Shown in pieces: positions 11,143-22,724 of a stretch of DNA of 64,000 nt. Position numbers and translations under genes: made by a program. How positions within the stretch are numbered: the stretch's first letter is position 1; each line of letters begins with the position of its first letter. The notes beneath the pieces were generated by a model. That model ran no database searches. It saw only the letters and a list, made by a program, of their open reading frames with translations, and had not been told where the DNA came from. Source of the stretch: Hyaloperonospora brassicae (lineage: Eukaryota; Oomycota; Peronosporomycetes; Peronosporales; Peronosporaceae); assembly GCA_947650285.1 (NCBI GenBank), contig CANTFL010000090.1, positions 434,001 to 498,000 of the forward strand, in the 5' to 3' direction.

Positions 11143-12086
11143 ATCTTTTTCCGAGATGGTTTCGCAAGGTGACCCATCAAACGAAGGAGAATTATGTCTC
11201 CTGCGTATGCCTTCCGCATGTCATCGAGTAAAGGTGATGACGGCACACCTACTGACAGTGCCGCAACAATAGGCAAGGCCTCACTGTTGGCGCTTGTTGT
11301 CGGCTCGAAATCGGGCCGACGTGATAGCGCATCAGCGACGACGTTAAGTCGTCCTGTTTTGTATTCCACGAAGAGGTTGTACTTCGCGAAAAAAGATAGT
11401 CACCTCGCCATTCGCCGCGAGAGATGTGGACTGTTTACGGCCGTGCGTAGTAACACATGGTCCGTATAGACAACTAACGGTCTATCTCCAAGTAGATTAA
11501 CGCGGAATTCTTTTAGTGCGTACTACATGGCAAGGATTTCCTTGTCATGCACTGGATAATTTCGTTCATATGGCTGCAGATGACGCGATTGATAGCAGAC
11601 GACGCGCTCTGCGCGGTCTGTGTCAAACTGCATCAACGCACAGCCGATTGCGAAATCGCTAGCGTCACAGACCACATGAAAAGGTCTGTCCTGATCTGCA
11701 ATCGCCAGGATGGGCGATCGCATCAAGCTTTGCTTGATACCCTCAAAGGAACGATGGCACTCAGCGTTCCATGACCACTTCACATCTTTCTTGAGCAAGC
11801 AAAAAAGATGAACAGTCATCTCGGCGTAGCTGCGCGTGTACTTGTGCAGGTACGTCGCTAGCCTAAGGAAATTACGAATCCCCTTAACATCAACTTGCAC
11901 GGGCCAGTCGGTGATCGCCTTGATATTTTCGAGATCAGGAAGTACGCCGTGTTTACCCACGATGCACCCAAGAAGTGTTATTTCGATTGCCACAAATATA
12001 CACTTCTTGAGATTGGCGTACAACTTATGATTGCGCATAAGTTGGAGAACCCGACGAAAGTGTGTTTTGTGAACTTCAACGTCCGT
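11143..12086 (-). pseudogene. G1 RT connection and RNase H pseudogene
   Basis: The frame 11523-12038 (171 codons) continues from the RT thumb (L-Y-A-N-L-K-K-C-I-F) into the RNase H fold (V-V-C-D-A-S-D-F-A-I-G-C-A-L, with a catalytic Asp). The domain closes in 11016-11369 with A-D-A-L-S-R-R-P-D, the signature at the RNase H/integrase boundary of Ty3/Gypsy. The frames are offset, so shifts have occurred. A tract at 11836-12185 is almost identical to G2 43668-44017, far closer than its surroundings. Confidence 0.82.
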
Positions 12087-13022
12087 CTATCCGTCCATAG
12101 CCCGGCTATGGACGAACACATCGTCGAAGTAACTCGGTGCGAAGTCTCGCACCGGTCTCAACAGATTTGTGACACATCTGTTTAATGTTGCAGGGGCATT
12201 GCTTAGCCTCTGTGGCATAACTAGCCACTCCCACAGCATCCCGCTGGGGGTACTTACTGGCGTGAACGGTATGTCCCGTTCACGCATGAGGATCTGATAG
12301 AATCCATCCATCAGATCCATGGACGAAAAGATGGTACTCTTTGACATACCATCTATGATTACGTCCTTCCTCAGTATCGGCGTCTGAGCCGGTACAGTTG
12401 CAGCATTCAATTTGTTGAATGCGTGTACTATCCGCCACCCTCCTGTGGCCTTTCGCACACAGAAGGTCGGAGAGCTGTGAGGGGATGTTGATTCCCTCAC
12501 ATGGCCCGCTGCTAAGCGATCGGCGAAGAACTTGTCGATCGCTAGTACTTGTTCACGAGGAAGTGGCCACTGATTCATGACGCAGTACTTCGAGCCCGGT
12601 TTGAGCTCGATCTCGTGTCGGGTACCTTTGTCCTTATGCAACTAGCATGGCACGGATTCAAAGAACACATCCTTGAATTCGATCAAATCCTTATACAAAG
12701 AATTTGCCTGAAGTGACTCCCAGGATTGAGACGTGTATCGCTCAATCCGAGTCTTCTCATCGATGACACTTTCGTCCATCGATGAGCTGCTGAGAACCCG
12801 TTTGTTCTCATCAAATACTGTTGCCGATCGAATATCGGCCACATACTCATCCTCTGTGACGAGTATGCAGATCTGCTTGACTTTGCCACTACGCAGATCA
12901 CGCAAGAACCGTTTCGGTTCTAACGTCGGCAATTGAGTTATCTCCGAAGTTAACTTCGGAGGCACAACCAGATCTCGCGTGTAAGAGCCTACGCTTGACC
13001 CATCATTAAATGAGACATTCAA
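12087..13022 (-). pseudogene. G1 reverse transcriptase pseudogene
   Basis: Two frames (12642-13022 and 12087-12641) cover the region before the RT and the RT fingers and palm. Visible RT blocks include S-S-P-T-F-C-V-R-K, W-R-I-V-H-A-F-N-K-L-N, S-S-M-D-L-M-D-G-F-Y-Q-I with the first catalytic Asp, and Y-F-D-D at 12120-12131 with the catalytic pair. The frame ends in a TAG at 12087 that sits inside the domain. The same TAG occurs in G2 but not in G3, which has AAA there. The protein would copy element RNA into DNA inside the gag particle. Confidence 0.85.
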
Positions 13023-13199
13023 TGTCTCGATTACTTTCTATTAAATCACTCCACAGGATATGGGTGAGCTTTATCCACAATGTAGTGATCATCTACATTG
13101 TGTTCTTGTACACTCGTGCTAACGACCGTACCACAACTGAGGACATCGCACTCGCTCGTAGTACACACACGTAAATATGGGCATTCCAAAATATTCGTC

Positions 13200-13636
13200 A
13201 GGTGGTTGTCTGAGGAATAAGTAGCAGGTATCGCAACTGATCGAAGCTGCTAGCTCACCCTTGGCTCGTATCTCCTGAGCCAAGGTAGTCCTAGGATGAC
13301 ATTAATTTTGTCATCCTAATCCAGTAGGACGAATGCGTCATCGTACTATTCATCTTTTAACGTGTAGTGGATTCCGACTACACTTTTCTTCACAGTGATC
13401 GATGCGCCTGTCGCTAGGCGTACCGTCATTCTCGTCGGTGGTATATCACGCTCAACGAAGTTGAAACTTCCTGCCTCCAGCGACTGGCGACGAACAAAAT
13501 TGTTCGACGCCCTACAGTTTACTAGGGCGCGAAGTGACAAGTCCTTTGTCGCTTCCAACTTCAAGGTAATGAGAGACACCTCATCACCAAGTGCAGAGAC
13601 ACACAGGGACTGCGTGTCGGGAGCAACCTTCGTCAA
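13200..13636 (-). pseudogene. G1 aspartic protease pseudogene
   Basis: The 96-codon frame at 13346-13636 contains A-L-V-N-C-R-A-S-N-N-F, where an active retroviral-type protease has D-[ST/C]-G-A. The catalytic Asp is Asn and the Gly is Arg, so it cannot cleave the polyprotein. Past a stop near 13345 the frame continues with a V-I-L-G-L-P-W-L-R-R-Y segment, the usual second conserved block of this protease (I-L-G-x-x-W-L). Confidence 0.75.
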
Positions 13637-13649
13637 GAGATTTGCAAAT

Positions 13650-14827
13650 TATCTTGATGTTGCTAAATCAGTAGGGCGCTCCGCCCCTACTGACCCCAAC
13701 CATTTTTTGATGGTTGGTCTCGCTGTTGCGGCTTCGCAACACCTCGGACCCTCGCCCTCCAGTTCTTCTTTCTGGTGGGCGGTCACTGCGATCATCCCGC
13801 GGGGTTCTGAGCGGGGGATACTGCACATCTTTTGCGTAGTGTCCCAGTTTACGACAGCGATGGCATCTCACCGATCACTAGTCATTTGCAGGGCGAGGTT
13901 TCTCGCCCTCCACATCACAGAGGTCTCTTGCCCTCCACATTACAACGGTCTATTGGCTCTGGACCTCCGACCGCTGATCGTCTCTGCGGACGAAAGGGGG
14001 GTTAGCGCAGTGTGAGCCTGTCTCACACTAAAGTCTTCCTGCTCCGCAGCGAAGATCGCTTCGTAGAGCGTCTTTAGCACTTCGCGAAACAGGTGGTCCC
14101 TGACGGGACCATCGGAAAGCCCTTAAATGAATATTGTGATTAACACAAATTCACTCACAGATTTTACTACCATGCAGCTTGCAAGGTAGCGTACATGCTG
14201 AGCCTAAGAGTGAACCTTACGCTTACCCTGTTTGATTCTGAAGAGTTCAGATAGTGTCCTGATCTCTGCTCTGGGATGCTCATACGTCTCGCTGAGCAGG
14301 GTCTTGAAGATCCTCAACGACCCGAACACGTTTGGGTCGTGCAACTTGAGATTGAGGGCCCGATTCCTGGCGTCCTCTGCCAAGTACGACTGATCGAATA
14401 CAACTTGCATTCGCTCATCGTCGATGCAACGGGCCTCGATGGCATCGTCGACTTCGACGAACCATATTAACAGGCAGTCTTCCTCGACTCCGTGATACTT
14501 GGAGATCTCTAGCTTTAGAGACCGCGGTCTACGCTCCCGTATCGACTGCGCGGACTGAGACTGTCTCGGATCTTCGCTCCGCTGGTGATCTTGTTGTTGC
14601 AACAAGGTCACCTGCGCTCGCGACTCATCAAGTTCTCGTTGCAAGAACTTGCTAATGACGGAATGCTGCTGGTCTCTATCCCTTGTGAATAGCATGGCCT
14701 AGATAGCTTCTTCTCCAACGGTCGAACGCATTCGTTCGATCGCACTCCATTCGACATCGCTCAAATAGGAGTAAATTTTACGGAACCCGTGTAATATATC
14801 GCCTTCGACTTCGTCCAACATGTTCAT
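13650..14827 (-). pseudogene. G1 gag (capsid/nucleocapsid) pseudogene
   Basis: The gag frame begins at the ATG at 14827-14825, shortly inside the PBS. A TAG near 14698 interrupts it, where the flanking reading suggests an ancestral Trp codon. The longest intact part is 14204-14695 (163 codons), with a capsid-like helical segment. Farther on, near 13840-13871, a retroviral-type zinc knuckle (CX2CX4HX4C) has Val in place of the last Cys. Gag would form the particle that packages element RNA. At least one further frameshift separates the two parts. Confidence 0.78.
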
Positions 14828-14857
14828 GTTGGGCGATGCGAGTGTGGTCCTTGGACG

Positions 14858-14875
14858 GACTACAAAGCGCTACCA
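14858..14875 (-). other. G1 primer-binding site
   Basis: Two bases inside the 5' LTR the minus strand reads TGGTAGCGCTTTG. The opening TGG pairs with the CCA end of a tRNA, and TGGTAGC is shared with the equivalent site of G2 (39746 onward, TGGTAGCAC). It may be primed by an initiator-methionine-type tRNA, but I could not verify which tRNA fits. Confidence 0.6.
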
Positions 14876-14877
14876 GG

Positions 14878-15319
14878 TGTAACAGGGCACCGACGACTAC
14901 GTACTGGACTACTAGTACGGAGTTAACCTTTCACTGACTGTAGTGATAGTCAGTGCCTAGCTAGGTGTAGAACTACACAGATAAAGGTAGAACGACTAAG
15001 GTGAAAGACTTAAGTCGTAAAAAAGGGAAACTGTTATTAATACAATTAAGTGGTATAACTCTTGTATCTCTATTTGTCCTGAATTAATTATACAAATGTA
15101 ATTATGTGTATGATGACGTCTACTCACCACCCATTGCGCGCGTCTAGTAGCGATTGGTGGGTTGATATCGTCACGAAATCAACCAATGAGTAGACCCTTC
15201 GGTCATCTTCAACAATATCATCATGCTCTGTGATATTATTGAAAAAATATTCGACAGAATATTCTTTATTGTCATTTTATCCTTAGTGACAATATCATGT
15301 AACGGGGTACCCCGTTACA
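14878..15319 (-). repeat. G1 5' LTR
   Basis: 442 bp, the partner of 7577-8018. Its outer end, 15298-15319, is a perfect 22-bp palindrome (TGTAACGGGGT followed by its reverse complement). The other end reads TGTAACAGGGCACC on the plus strand. This LTR would hold the promoter for G1 transcription, which runs leftward. Confidence 0.92.
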
Positions 15320-15344
15320 AAGTCCCAATGTATTCGACAGTCCA

Positions 15345-15812
15345 TATAACGGGGTGAGCCCGTTACATTAAAATGGTACGAAAGTACTAATTTTAAATAT
15401 TATCGATTTTGATAATATATAATCAACATCATTCGTGATAAGCGACGTTGTCGGAATATCAACTTTAAGGGTAGTATTCGTGGAGGGGTCCGCTTCTTGG
15501 TTGATGTAAACGGTACATCAACTAATTTGACCACCAATCGCTACTGGACGCGCGCAATGGGTGGTAGACAGAACGCCCACATAGAAGACAGTAATTTTAT
15601 GTAATTAGATTAAAATAAAAGACGATTTAGTTAGAACATAACAATATCAAATAACAGTTCCACTTTCCCCTCAAGACAGATCTTTCGGGTTCTATATTGT
15701 CTCGGTCGCGCTTCCTCACGCCACGTGTACGTGACGTCGGGCGTACGCACCCTTGTATTGTTTCAGTACAAGGCCTTTCTCAGTAATCTGATCACAAGAG
15801 TGCCCCGTTACA
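15345..15812 (+). repeat. Solo LTR of a related Gypsy subfamily
   Basis: Starts TATAACGGGGTGAGCCCGTT (the inverted-terminus motif of the G family) and ends GTGCCCCGTTACA. It contains the family core in plus orientation at about 15530-15565 (CCACCAATCGCT...CAATGGGTGG). No internal element sequence follows. Flanking pentamers are GTCCA (15340-15344) and GGCCA (15813-15817), a 4/5 match. It most likely arose by recombination between two LTRs of an integrated element. Confidence 0.7.
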
Positions 15813-16832
15813 GGCCACACAAGCGCTTGACCGATGTAGATCTACCACATCAGAAGATACCCCAGCGAGATGTTCAGCATAGGACAAGGGCGCGTTTAGT
15901 CGTAACTGCTGTTTGCCACTACAAAAGGACAACACCTGAGTATCTTCACATTGACCAGGTCCACATTGCCATTGCGATGTGTCCATCAAAGGACAGGAAA
16001 TATGTATCTGCAAGATTTCTCTTGTGCGCACGCCGGTTCCGAGTGTTCGAAGCAGGTACCAAAAGTAGGACGAAGTATTGCAGGCGCAATATTCGACATA
16101 GCACTCGTTCGAAGGCGAAAGATTAGATCGTGAAGGTGTTTTACAAGCGCAAGAGCTAAGCAAGTGGCTGCATTGCGACGACTGTGAACTATTTACAAGG
16201 CACATGTACGTCGGCGATGCAATGCGATCACGTTTTTTGACATGCTGAGGTCACAACGCTTGTATCAATAGAGCACCACGTTTCAGCAGTAAGCGATAAA
16301 AGGATAGATGCACACAGCGCGAGAGCGCTTCGCATTCGCCATACGCTACAACACAACGGTGTCGTGGACAAGCTCCAATGCAGAAAGTGTAGATGAGAAC
16401 CACACATCTTCAAGCCGCCTCCAGGACATCAGCCATACCAAAATGAGGCTTTTTGAACCACAAGACAGCAATTTTACAGCTCGCGCGCAGAGCATAGTGT
16501 AGATGCTATCGATCTATCTTTTGGCTGTAGCAGACCAAGACTGAGCAAATTTCGTACCGATCGATGGGAAAGCTACAAGCCATTTGATCTCGTCAACGTG
16601 GGGCAGAAGAGCATATCGAGTTAGTTAGACAAACGAGAGTGGCAGCACGGACGTCACTCGGGTGTAAAAAGTTGTGGAAGAGGCCAATTTACAGAATGAC
16701 AGACTGTGTGCGGCTGCTGGTCTCAGCAGGTAAACGATGCCAACAGGTTAGACTGCTTATTCGTTGTGACAGGATAGTATCGCTCGAAGCAGGTCCTCCT
16801 TTTTCTACAGGACTCGAATTTTGTGGGACACT
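15813..16832. other. Unassigned upstream region of the membrane-protein gene
   Basis: No protein family was recognised. Overlapping frames on both strands (133 codons plus, 137 codons minus) look random. The region would include the promoter of the gene starting at 16833, but I cannot point to a convincing initiator or TATA element. Confidence 0.4.
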
Positions 16833-18179
16833 ATGGTACGTCACGGACGGCTCTCAAACACTGTCGTACCTCAACGCCGTTCCCCAATGTCGCCACTGGC
16901 CTCTCCTCGACCCAATACTTGCGCCCGAACGTCCGTCTCGCGCCAAAGTCTCGGCCGCCCAATACGTATCGAGCTGCTATCGCTATTCTCGCTCCTTCTT
17001 CTGCTGAGTTATGTCGGTATCTTCGTATCCCTTTGGTTCGACGCTGCGTTCGTAAGCGGTTACGTACGGCCATTTCTGCCAACTTTTGTCCCAAGTTTCG
17101 ACGGCCACGTACCGTTCCTCAACGCTTCGGTACTTTTTGTAGCCATCTTCGTACCAGTCACATGGCTCCTGTCGAAGTTGCGCTTCACGAGGACGTCCAC
17201 TGATTGTTCGTCCCGAGCAGATGTTGCGCTGGAACTATTACGAGTCGCCTATTGCGTTCTCCTGAGCAGTGCGCTCACTGTGTTCTTGACCGAATGTTTC
17301 AGCACGAGAGCTCTAGTGGCCTTTGGGACTTGCTGCTATGCCTCGTGCATGCTCGTGTACTCGTGGAGTTTAATACTGTGGAAATGGACTCGAGGCGAAG
17401 TGCACCGCAAAGGGGGCGTCCTGACTCTGCTTCCCCGCTGGCTGCAAAAGCTGTTGTTGCATACGTCCCTGTTCGAGTGGCTCACGGATTCCAGCTTGTC
17501 CGACGCTGTTGCCCCGTATCTCGTGTTTTTGCTGCCGTTGACACGAACGGAGCAGCTTCGGTTCATGGAGCTCCTGACTCCAGAGTCACAGGCAATGATG
17601 ACGAAGCCCGGCATGGTGTCGTTCTTGCCAGCTGCCCTGCAGCAAGTGCTACTGCCGAACGAAGACCGTGACAATACCCGTGGGGGCAGCAAAGAACGCG
17701 GGAGGAGCGACGGTACGCTCGAGACGGAACTGGCTGTGCTGGAAACGACCGAAACGTGTGAGCCCACGTTTGCGATGGAGATGTGTGACGTCTCGAGACG
17801 TGTGTCGGGATCCAGTGCGGGATTCGACTTTCATCGGCCGGATGTCGTTGGCCGTGTCCGTCCGCCGCCTTCGCCAGTGCAACTTTTATACGAGATGGTG
17901 GCATCCCGAATGCAAAACAAGTGCGAAGAGCTAGTAACGATGCCGAGCTCGAGGACGTTGAACCGCACGGCTGCAGTGTCGAGTGCACTGTTGGTGATGC
18001 AGCCATACGCGTCGCGAAAGAGTCGAAAGGTGTTTCTGACGTTTGTGCAGTTTGTAGCTGCGTCGGCATTGAGCTCGGTTGCTTGTTGTACGCTTTTCCT
18101 GCGCTTCGTCCAGCTCCTGGATCTACGATGGAATTTAGTCCACACGATGTCGCTCCTGCGTTTTGCACGGCCATACTTG
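16833..18179 (+). pseudogene. Host multi-pass membrane protein gene, 5' part (LINE-disrupted)
   Basis: An open frame of 449 codons starts at the ATG at 16833 (an in-frame TTG lies 12 bases upstream). Residues about 47-69, 94-114, 134-153 and 160-184 are hydrophobic enough to be membrane helices, and another lies near 400-425. The stretch from about 265 to 385 is polar and probably soluble. At 18179 the frame runs into LINE-2. The ORF continues 14 codons into LINE sequence and stops at 18221. The missing C-terminus lies at 23107-23244. Coding bias and length set it apart from the decayed transposons. I do not recognise the family. Confidence 0.7.
18165..18179. repeat. Target-site duplication of LINE-2, left copy
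   Basis: GCACGGCCATACTTG, identical to 23092-23106. It is also the codons Ala-Arg-Pro-Tyr-Leu of the interrupted host gene. A 15-bp direct repeat is typical of target-primed reverse transcription. Confidence 0.88.
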
Positions 18180-18221
18180 TTGATGTTGTTGTTCGCAGAT
18201 GGTCCATTTACACGGAATTAA

Positions 18222-20241
18222 CTATGTGCATGATCTCTGGTACAGCCTTAGCCAAGATGTCAGCGCCGGAGGATCCGGGGGCTGATCTGAGCTGTGCTCA
18301 GGTAAGCCTGGTGACCCTTTCGGTTCTTGTTCGAGTAACTCGATGCACGCATATAGCATGGCTCCCCGAACAGTCGAAGACACTTGTCGATGCGCTCTGG
18401 TCGCGAGTGCGCTAAGTTGGCGGATGCATGTAGCCCAAAAACAGGTCGTAGTGCTGGTAATGTCTTTCTTGGGTGCTTGATAGACCACGTCGTTCCGGTC
18501 CGCCCATAGCGTGGTCTGACAGATCGTCGCTAGAATGTGCCATATTTGCTTCCACATCCGCTCAGCCGCTTCCTGGTCCTCCTGAAATCGGTCCGCAAGG
18601 AGTGCTTTCCTGTACTTGGGTATGCTGGCGACTTGTCTGCTGGCACATGCGACAAAGTAGTGTTTGAGTACCTGGGGGGAAGCACGCTCCCCCGTCCAGT
18701 GCCCGACCAGCTTGGCCCACCCCGCGACAGCATAGGAGCAGTCCCAAAACAAGTGCGTCAATGTCTCTACTCCACCCGGGCAACCTGGTTGCTTTCGGCA
18801 GTTATTGTTCGTGAGTCGCCATGCATGGTGCAAATTAAGTTGCCGGGTAGCGACCCGATATCCGGTCCAGACTTGATAAGACGTGAGGCCCTGACTATGG
18901 TCCCAAACTTGCTGCGGCGTTTGACTGAGTGCCGCGCGTTGCCAGTCGTCTCGCCCCGACCGTTCCTCAAGACGATCCAGGAAGATCCCCAAGGGACGAG
19001 CCAACGCTTTTTTTGTTATACCTGGAGGCTTGCTGTTTGATCGCCGCTTGGACGAACCGATTCGGCGTAGGATCCGGGACTACCCAAGGAAAATGGCGAA
19101 GTTGTGGGTGCGCCTTGAAGACGAGGCCGTATTCCTGCAGTTCTTGGCTAATTGCCCGCCTGTCGTCATAAGACTCATGTGCCAGCTCCGGGATGAGTCC
19201 GCTGCACCTCCAGTGCATGCCATTGGTCCCTTGGATCAGCGTGATGGTCTGCGTGCAAGCCCCTGTGACCCCCAAAGGTTGTCCGGTGATGACGCCGTCG
19301 CTAACCAGCGACCAAACGTAGGTCGCCAGAACTGGCGGAGCGTGACGCAGTCGTGGTGCCTGAAATCGGCTGAGGCTAGATCCCACGGCAATGCCCGGCG
19401 ATGAGAGCAGAAGAAATGTCGCCCATCGCCGTACTTTGGCTGTAGAGTCAGGCCGTGAATGACTTGAAGGCCTTGGAATCGTCAGAACATATTCAGTGGG
19501 CCCTGAATGCGTTAGGCTGAATTGGTCCAGCGTACAGGCCGCGATCCGATTTTATACCGATTTGGCCAACATATTGCCGCTGTGATCTCGTATCTAAGGA
19601 ATATCCGACCAATTAATGGTGGACCAGAAACTCCGGATCTCGTCCGGCATATCATCGTCGCCCGTCGTTCGCGTGGGAACCGGGGTAGGATAGGATAAGA
19701 CGAACTCGTCCCCGTCCCACCAGCTATCCGCCCCACGCATAAAATCCGCGCCGTGTGTTGCGACCCACTCAGTCCGGTGCTGTTGCTGATCTGGCGTTGG
19801 TGCCAACCTTTCCCCCAGCATCCGCCCCAACTCCACCCCAGGTATAGAGCGTCGCCTAGGAGCTGACCGGTGCCGCGCCGCAACCGAAGTCACCTGCCCT
19901 GCAGTAGCCTGGGCCAACCCACGAAAGGACAAGCTGCGCCAGGCTTCAAAGTACTTGTCCGCACGTTGGGTAAGCCAAAGTATGGCATGCTTGGTTCGTT
20001 GTGTTTTTATTTCGACCGACAAATCGGCAAGCCCAATACCGCCCGCATTCCGAGGCGGGACCAACAGCCCCGGGTTAACCTTATGGCGACTTGCGTCCGT
20101 CGAAGTAGCGTGTGCCCACAAAAATTGCTTGTAAAGATTGTGCAGCTCCTGTGCAGCCCACTGTGGGATGTCGAAAACGCTCGCTGTGAATATCACGGCA
20201 GGAATACCAATGGCGTTTAAAATAAGAACCCTATTCTCCAC
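18222..20241 (-). pseudogene. LINE-2 post-RT region with zf-RVT domain
   Basis: Frames 19594-20241, 18967-19386 and 18222-19004 continue the RT polypeptide. The last (260 codons) contains the zinc-binding RT C-terminal domain, with C-x-G-G-V-E-T-L-T-H-L-F-W-D-C. It ends at a stop just inside the 3' end of the element. Such domains probably bind the LINE RNA or the nicked target. Overlapping frames show one or two shifts relative to an intact ORF2. Confidence 0.82.
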
Positions 20242-21353
20242 ACTGGTCGCGACACGAGTTGCCGTTAAGAGACCTCGTTTAATCTTTTAAATCCGAAGGG
20301 CCCAGTTCTTGTTCTCTAACTCTCCGGTACCAATTTCGTATCCCAGGTACCGGGTAGTGCCTCCAGTTGGGACCACTTCGATCCCCTCGTAGCACTTCAT
20401 TCTAATTGACTTGTTAAAAAAATGATCTTGCTTTTAGACGGTTGGAACTGCAAGTCTGCCAGTGTGCCAAATGCTGTGACATTGCTAAAAGCGTGCGGTA
20501 TTTGCCCAGCATTCGAAAAAAAGCGCGGAGTCGTCCACGAAAGCAGAGAAAAGGTGCTTGTGGCCTGGCAGCCCCGGCTGATCCAACCCCTTTAATGTTG
20601 TGTCCTGCTGTAAAGCGAGACTTAGCACTTCCACCACCAACAGAAATAAGAGCGGTGCGAGCGGAAACCCTGCCTAATTCCTGAGCTAAACGGGAGTGCC
20701 CGGGACTGGCAACCGTTCACCAGAAAGCGTGCTGACGTGCCTGAATGGATGCGTCGCATGAGGTCAACAAACCGTTCGTCAAATCCAAATAGGCGTAAAG
20801 TTTCGAACAGGAAATCGCGATCCACTGTATCGTACGCTTTTCGAAAGTCTAATAGCAAGATACATCTGCTCTGGTCGGCTGGCATGTCATCCCGCCGTGC
20901 TGCTGTTGAAAGTTGAGCCATCATCATCATGACAGGTTTCGACGTTTGACGCCCGTGGACAAAACCCTGCTGCGAATCGATAATAGCCCGGGGTAATGAG
21001 TGTTGTAGCCGGGTGGCCAGCACCTTTGCAAATACTTTGTAGCTTGTTTGTAGCAAGGCAATCGGTCTGTAATCCATGGCGTCGTCGGAGTCACCTTTTT
21101 TCATGAGAGGGTTGATACGGGACTTCAGAAAAGAAGCCGGTAGCTTGGACCCCGCAAGTATTTGATTGCTGATGATATCGAGAGCAGGGACCATTAGTGC
21201 CGCCGTATCCTTATAGAAATCATTGTTTAACCCATCGGGGCCGGCCGACTTACGGCGAGTGAGCCTTAAAACAGCTGCAAGCACCTCGGCATCCGTAAAG
21301 GGACGTAAAAGCCGCTCGTTATCGTCCGAAGTGAGTCGTTGCACCGGCGGCAC
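20241..21353 (-). pseudogene. LINE-2 reverse transcriptase (frameshifted)
   Basis: Frame 20622-21353 (243 codons) has G-P-D-G-L-N-N-D-F-Y-K-D, D-Y-R-P-I-A-L-L, Q-Q-G-F-V-H-G-R-Q-T, L-L-D-F-R-K-A-Y-D-T-V-D (first catalytic Asp) and G-I-R-Q-G. A frameshift follows just after that motif. In the next frame the catalytic F-V-D-D is at 20527-20541. These are standard LINE RT motifs in the correct order. The shift between motif B and the F-V-D-D box inactivates this copy. Confidence 0.88.
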
Positions 21354-21447
21354 CGACGCAAACGCCCTCAGGGTCGTCGCCTATAGAGGCAGCGGAACGG
21401 TGCGATGACACCCGCTAAGCACTGGCGCCCATTCTAAAGCAAACTTA

Positions 21448-22724
21448 TCAGCGATCGACATTGATCTCAGAAATGCCTGTCCGTGACGTGCATGCAGGGA
21501 AGTGACGTGTTGATCCCTTTCCCAATTTGCGAATTCTCTGGTAAGACCACCGGAGACGATCCGTCGACCGTCCCAGAGTCTCCCCCAGACGATCTACGTG
21601 GTCCTCTTGCACCTCTTCGATGTTGGCTGATATCCATTGCCGTCGAACTAGAAATGGCCGTCGGTTGCGCTTTCGTAGATTAGCCACGTAGCGTTTTCTC
21701 CGCTGCTTTTCCCGTTTCTGCACCATTTTAATGCTGTGACAGCTCCCTGCAATATGGGCATCCCAGGACTGGGTAGTGGGGTCATGACCCATTCCCAAGT
21801 TTGTCATTTCCCTGATGACGGCTGTCACGACTCGGTCCGGCCTGTTCGACCTAATAGGATAGATAACGCGTCGCCGCTGCTGTTGCCGTCGTCCTGAGTG
21901 TTTTTCTCGGAGATGAAGCACCACTTCCTCGTGATCTGAGTAATTAGGTGGTGGAGCCGTTGATACCCAGACAACGTCCGGAGCCCAGTCGTGAGGAACA
22001 TAGAATCGGTCTATCCTGCTAGCCGTCTCTATGGTCCAGAACGTAAAATGATGGCTTATATCGGTCCCAACATCGTCTGCATGGTCCCGTAGAAGTCGTG
22101 CATCACTCAATGCTGTTCCCTCCAACAGTGATCGAAGAGCTGGACTCTCCGGACGGCTAGCTGATCTCGGACCCATCCGATCCAGCTGCGGACTTTGAAC
22201 ACTGTTAAAATCGCCCAGCAAGATAGTGCTCCTAGACGGCATGTCCCAGCCGTACAGCCCCTGAAAAAATTCTTCCCGCTCCGCCCGTAAGTTCGGTGCG
22301 TAGACGTTAAGTATGAAACTGTCGAAAACTCGCTCTCCAACTGCTCGTGAAGTCCATTTATCCGTATCCACACCTCTGCAGCCGCCGCCGCTTCGGGAGA
22401 TAGCAGAATACCAACCCCTCGAGCCTTCGATGAACTAACACTCCAAAAGGACATTGGCGCTTGTTGCTGGTCGAGCTGTTCAACCCAGATCCGTCGCCAT
22501 TCCAGACGTAGACCTGCTGCTTCTTCCTCGGTGGCCACGTGTGTTTCTTGGTTGCACCATGCCAACGGTCGTCTACTCGCCGGGGTTTGGCGCCAGGCGG
22601 ACATCCACTGCTTCCGTGCCCCCTTCGAGAAACCCCGCACATTTTGAGTAAGTATTCTCCGATCCGCCCGTCGCGTTTGTGGGCGGACGCAAGGTTCGGA
22701 CTCCGATTCGAAGCGATGTAACAA
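21448..22724 (-). pseudogene. LINE-2 endonuclease domain (frameshifted)
   Basis: Two overlapping frames, 22107-22724 and 21448-22371, together carry every landmark of an APE-type LINE endonuclease: T-Q-N-V-R-G-F, N-Q-E-T-H, G-V-G-I-L-L-S-P, N-V-Y-A-P, G-D-F-N, R-I-D-R-F-Y and S-D-H. A single frameshift near 22370 separates the first half from the second. The catalytic residues themselves look intact. The domain nicks the target DNA before reverse transcription. Confidence 0.85.

Larger units (their letters stand above)
7577..15319 (-). mobile_element. Gypsy G1: Ty3/Gypsy chromodomain retrotransposon, degenerate
   Basis: A complete LTR element of 7,743 bp on the minus strand. LTRs of equal length lie at 7577-8018 and 14878-15319, with a PBS beside the right LTR and a polypurine tract beside the left one. 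Flanking pentamers are AAGTG (7572-7576) and AAGTC (15320-15324), a 4/5 match expected of an old 5-bp duplication. Sense order is gag, zinc knuckle, protease, RT, RNase H, integrase, acidic linker, integrase C-terminus, chromodomain. Every reading frame is broken by stops or shifts, so it is non-autonomous now. Confidence 0.92.

Noticed and set aside
11895..12185. 96-codon plus-strand frame identical in G1 and G2
   Set aside because: It is antisense to the RT/RNase H region inside the possible conversion tract; identity is explained by nucleotide similarity.
17336..18207. Minus-strand frames of 143 and 214 codons opposite the host membrane-protein gene
   Set aside because: The plus-strand frame is longer, has consistent membrane helices and continues after the LINE; the minus frames end at the LINE without continuation.
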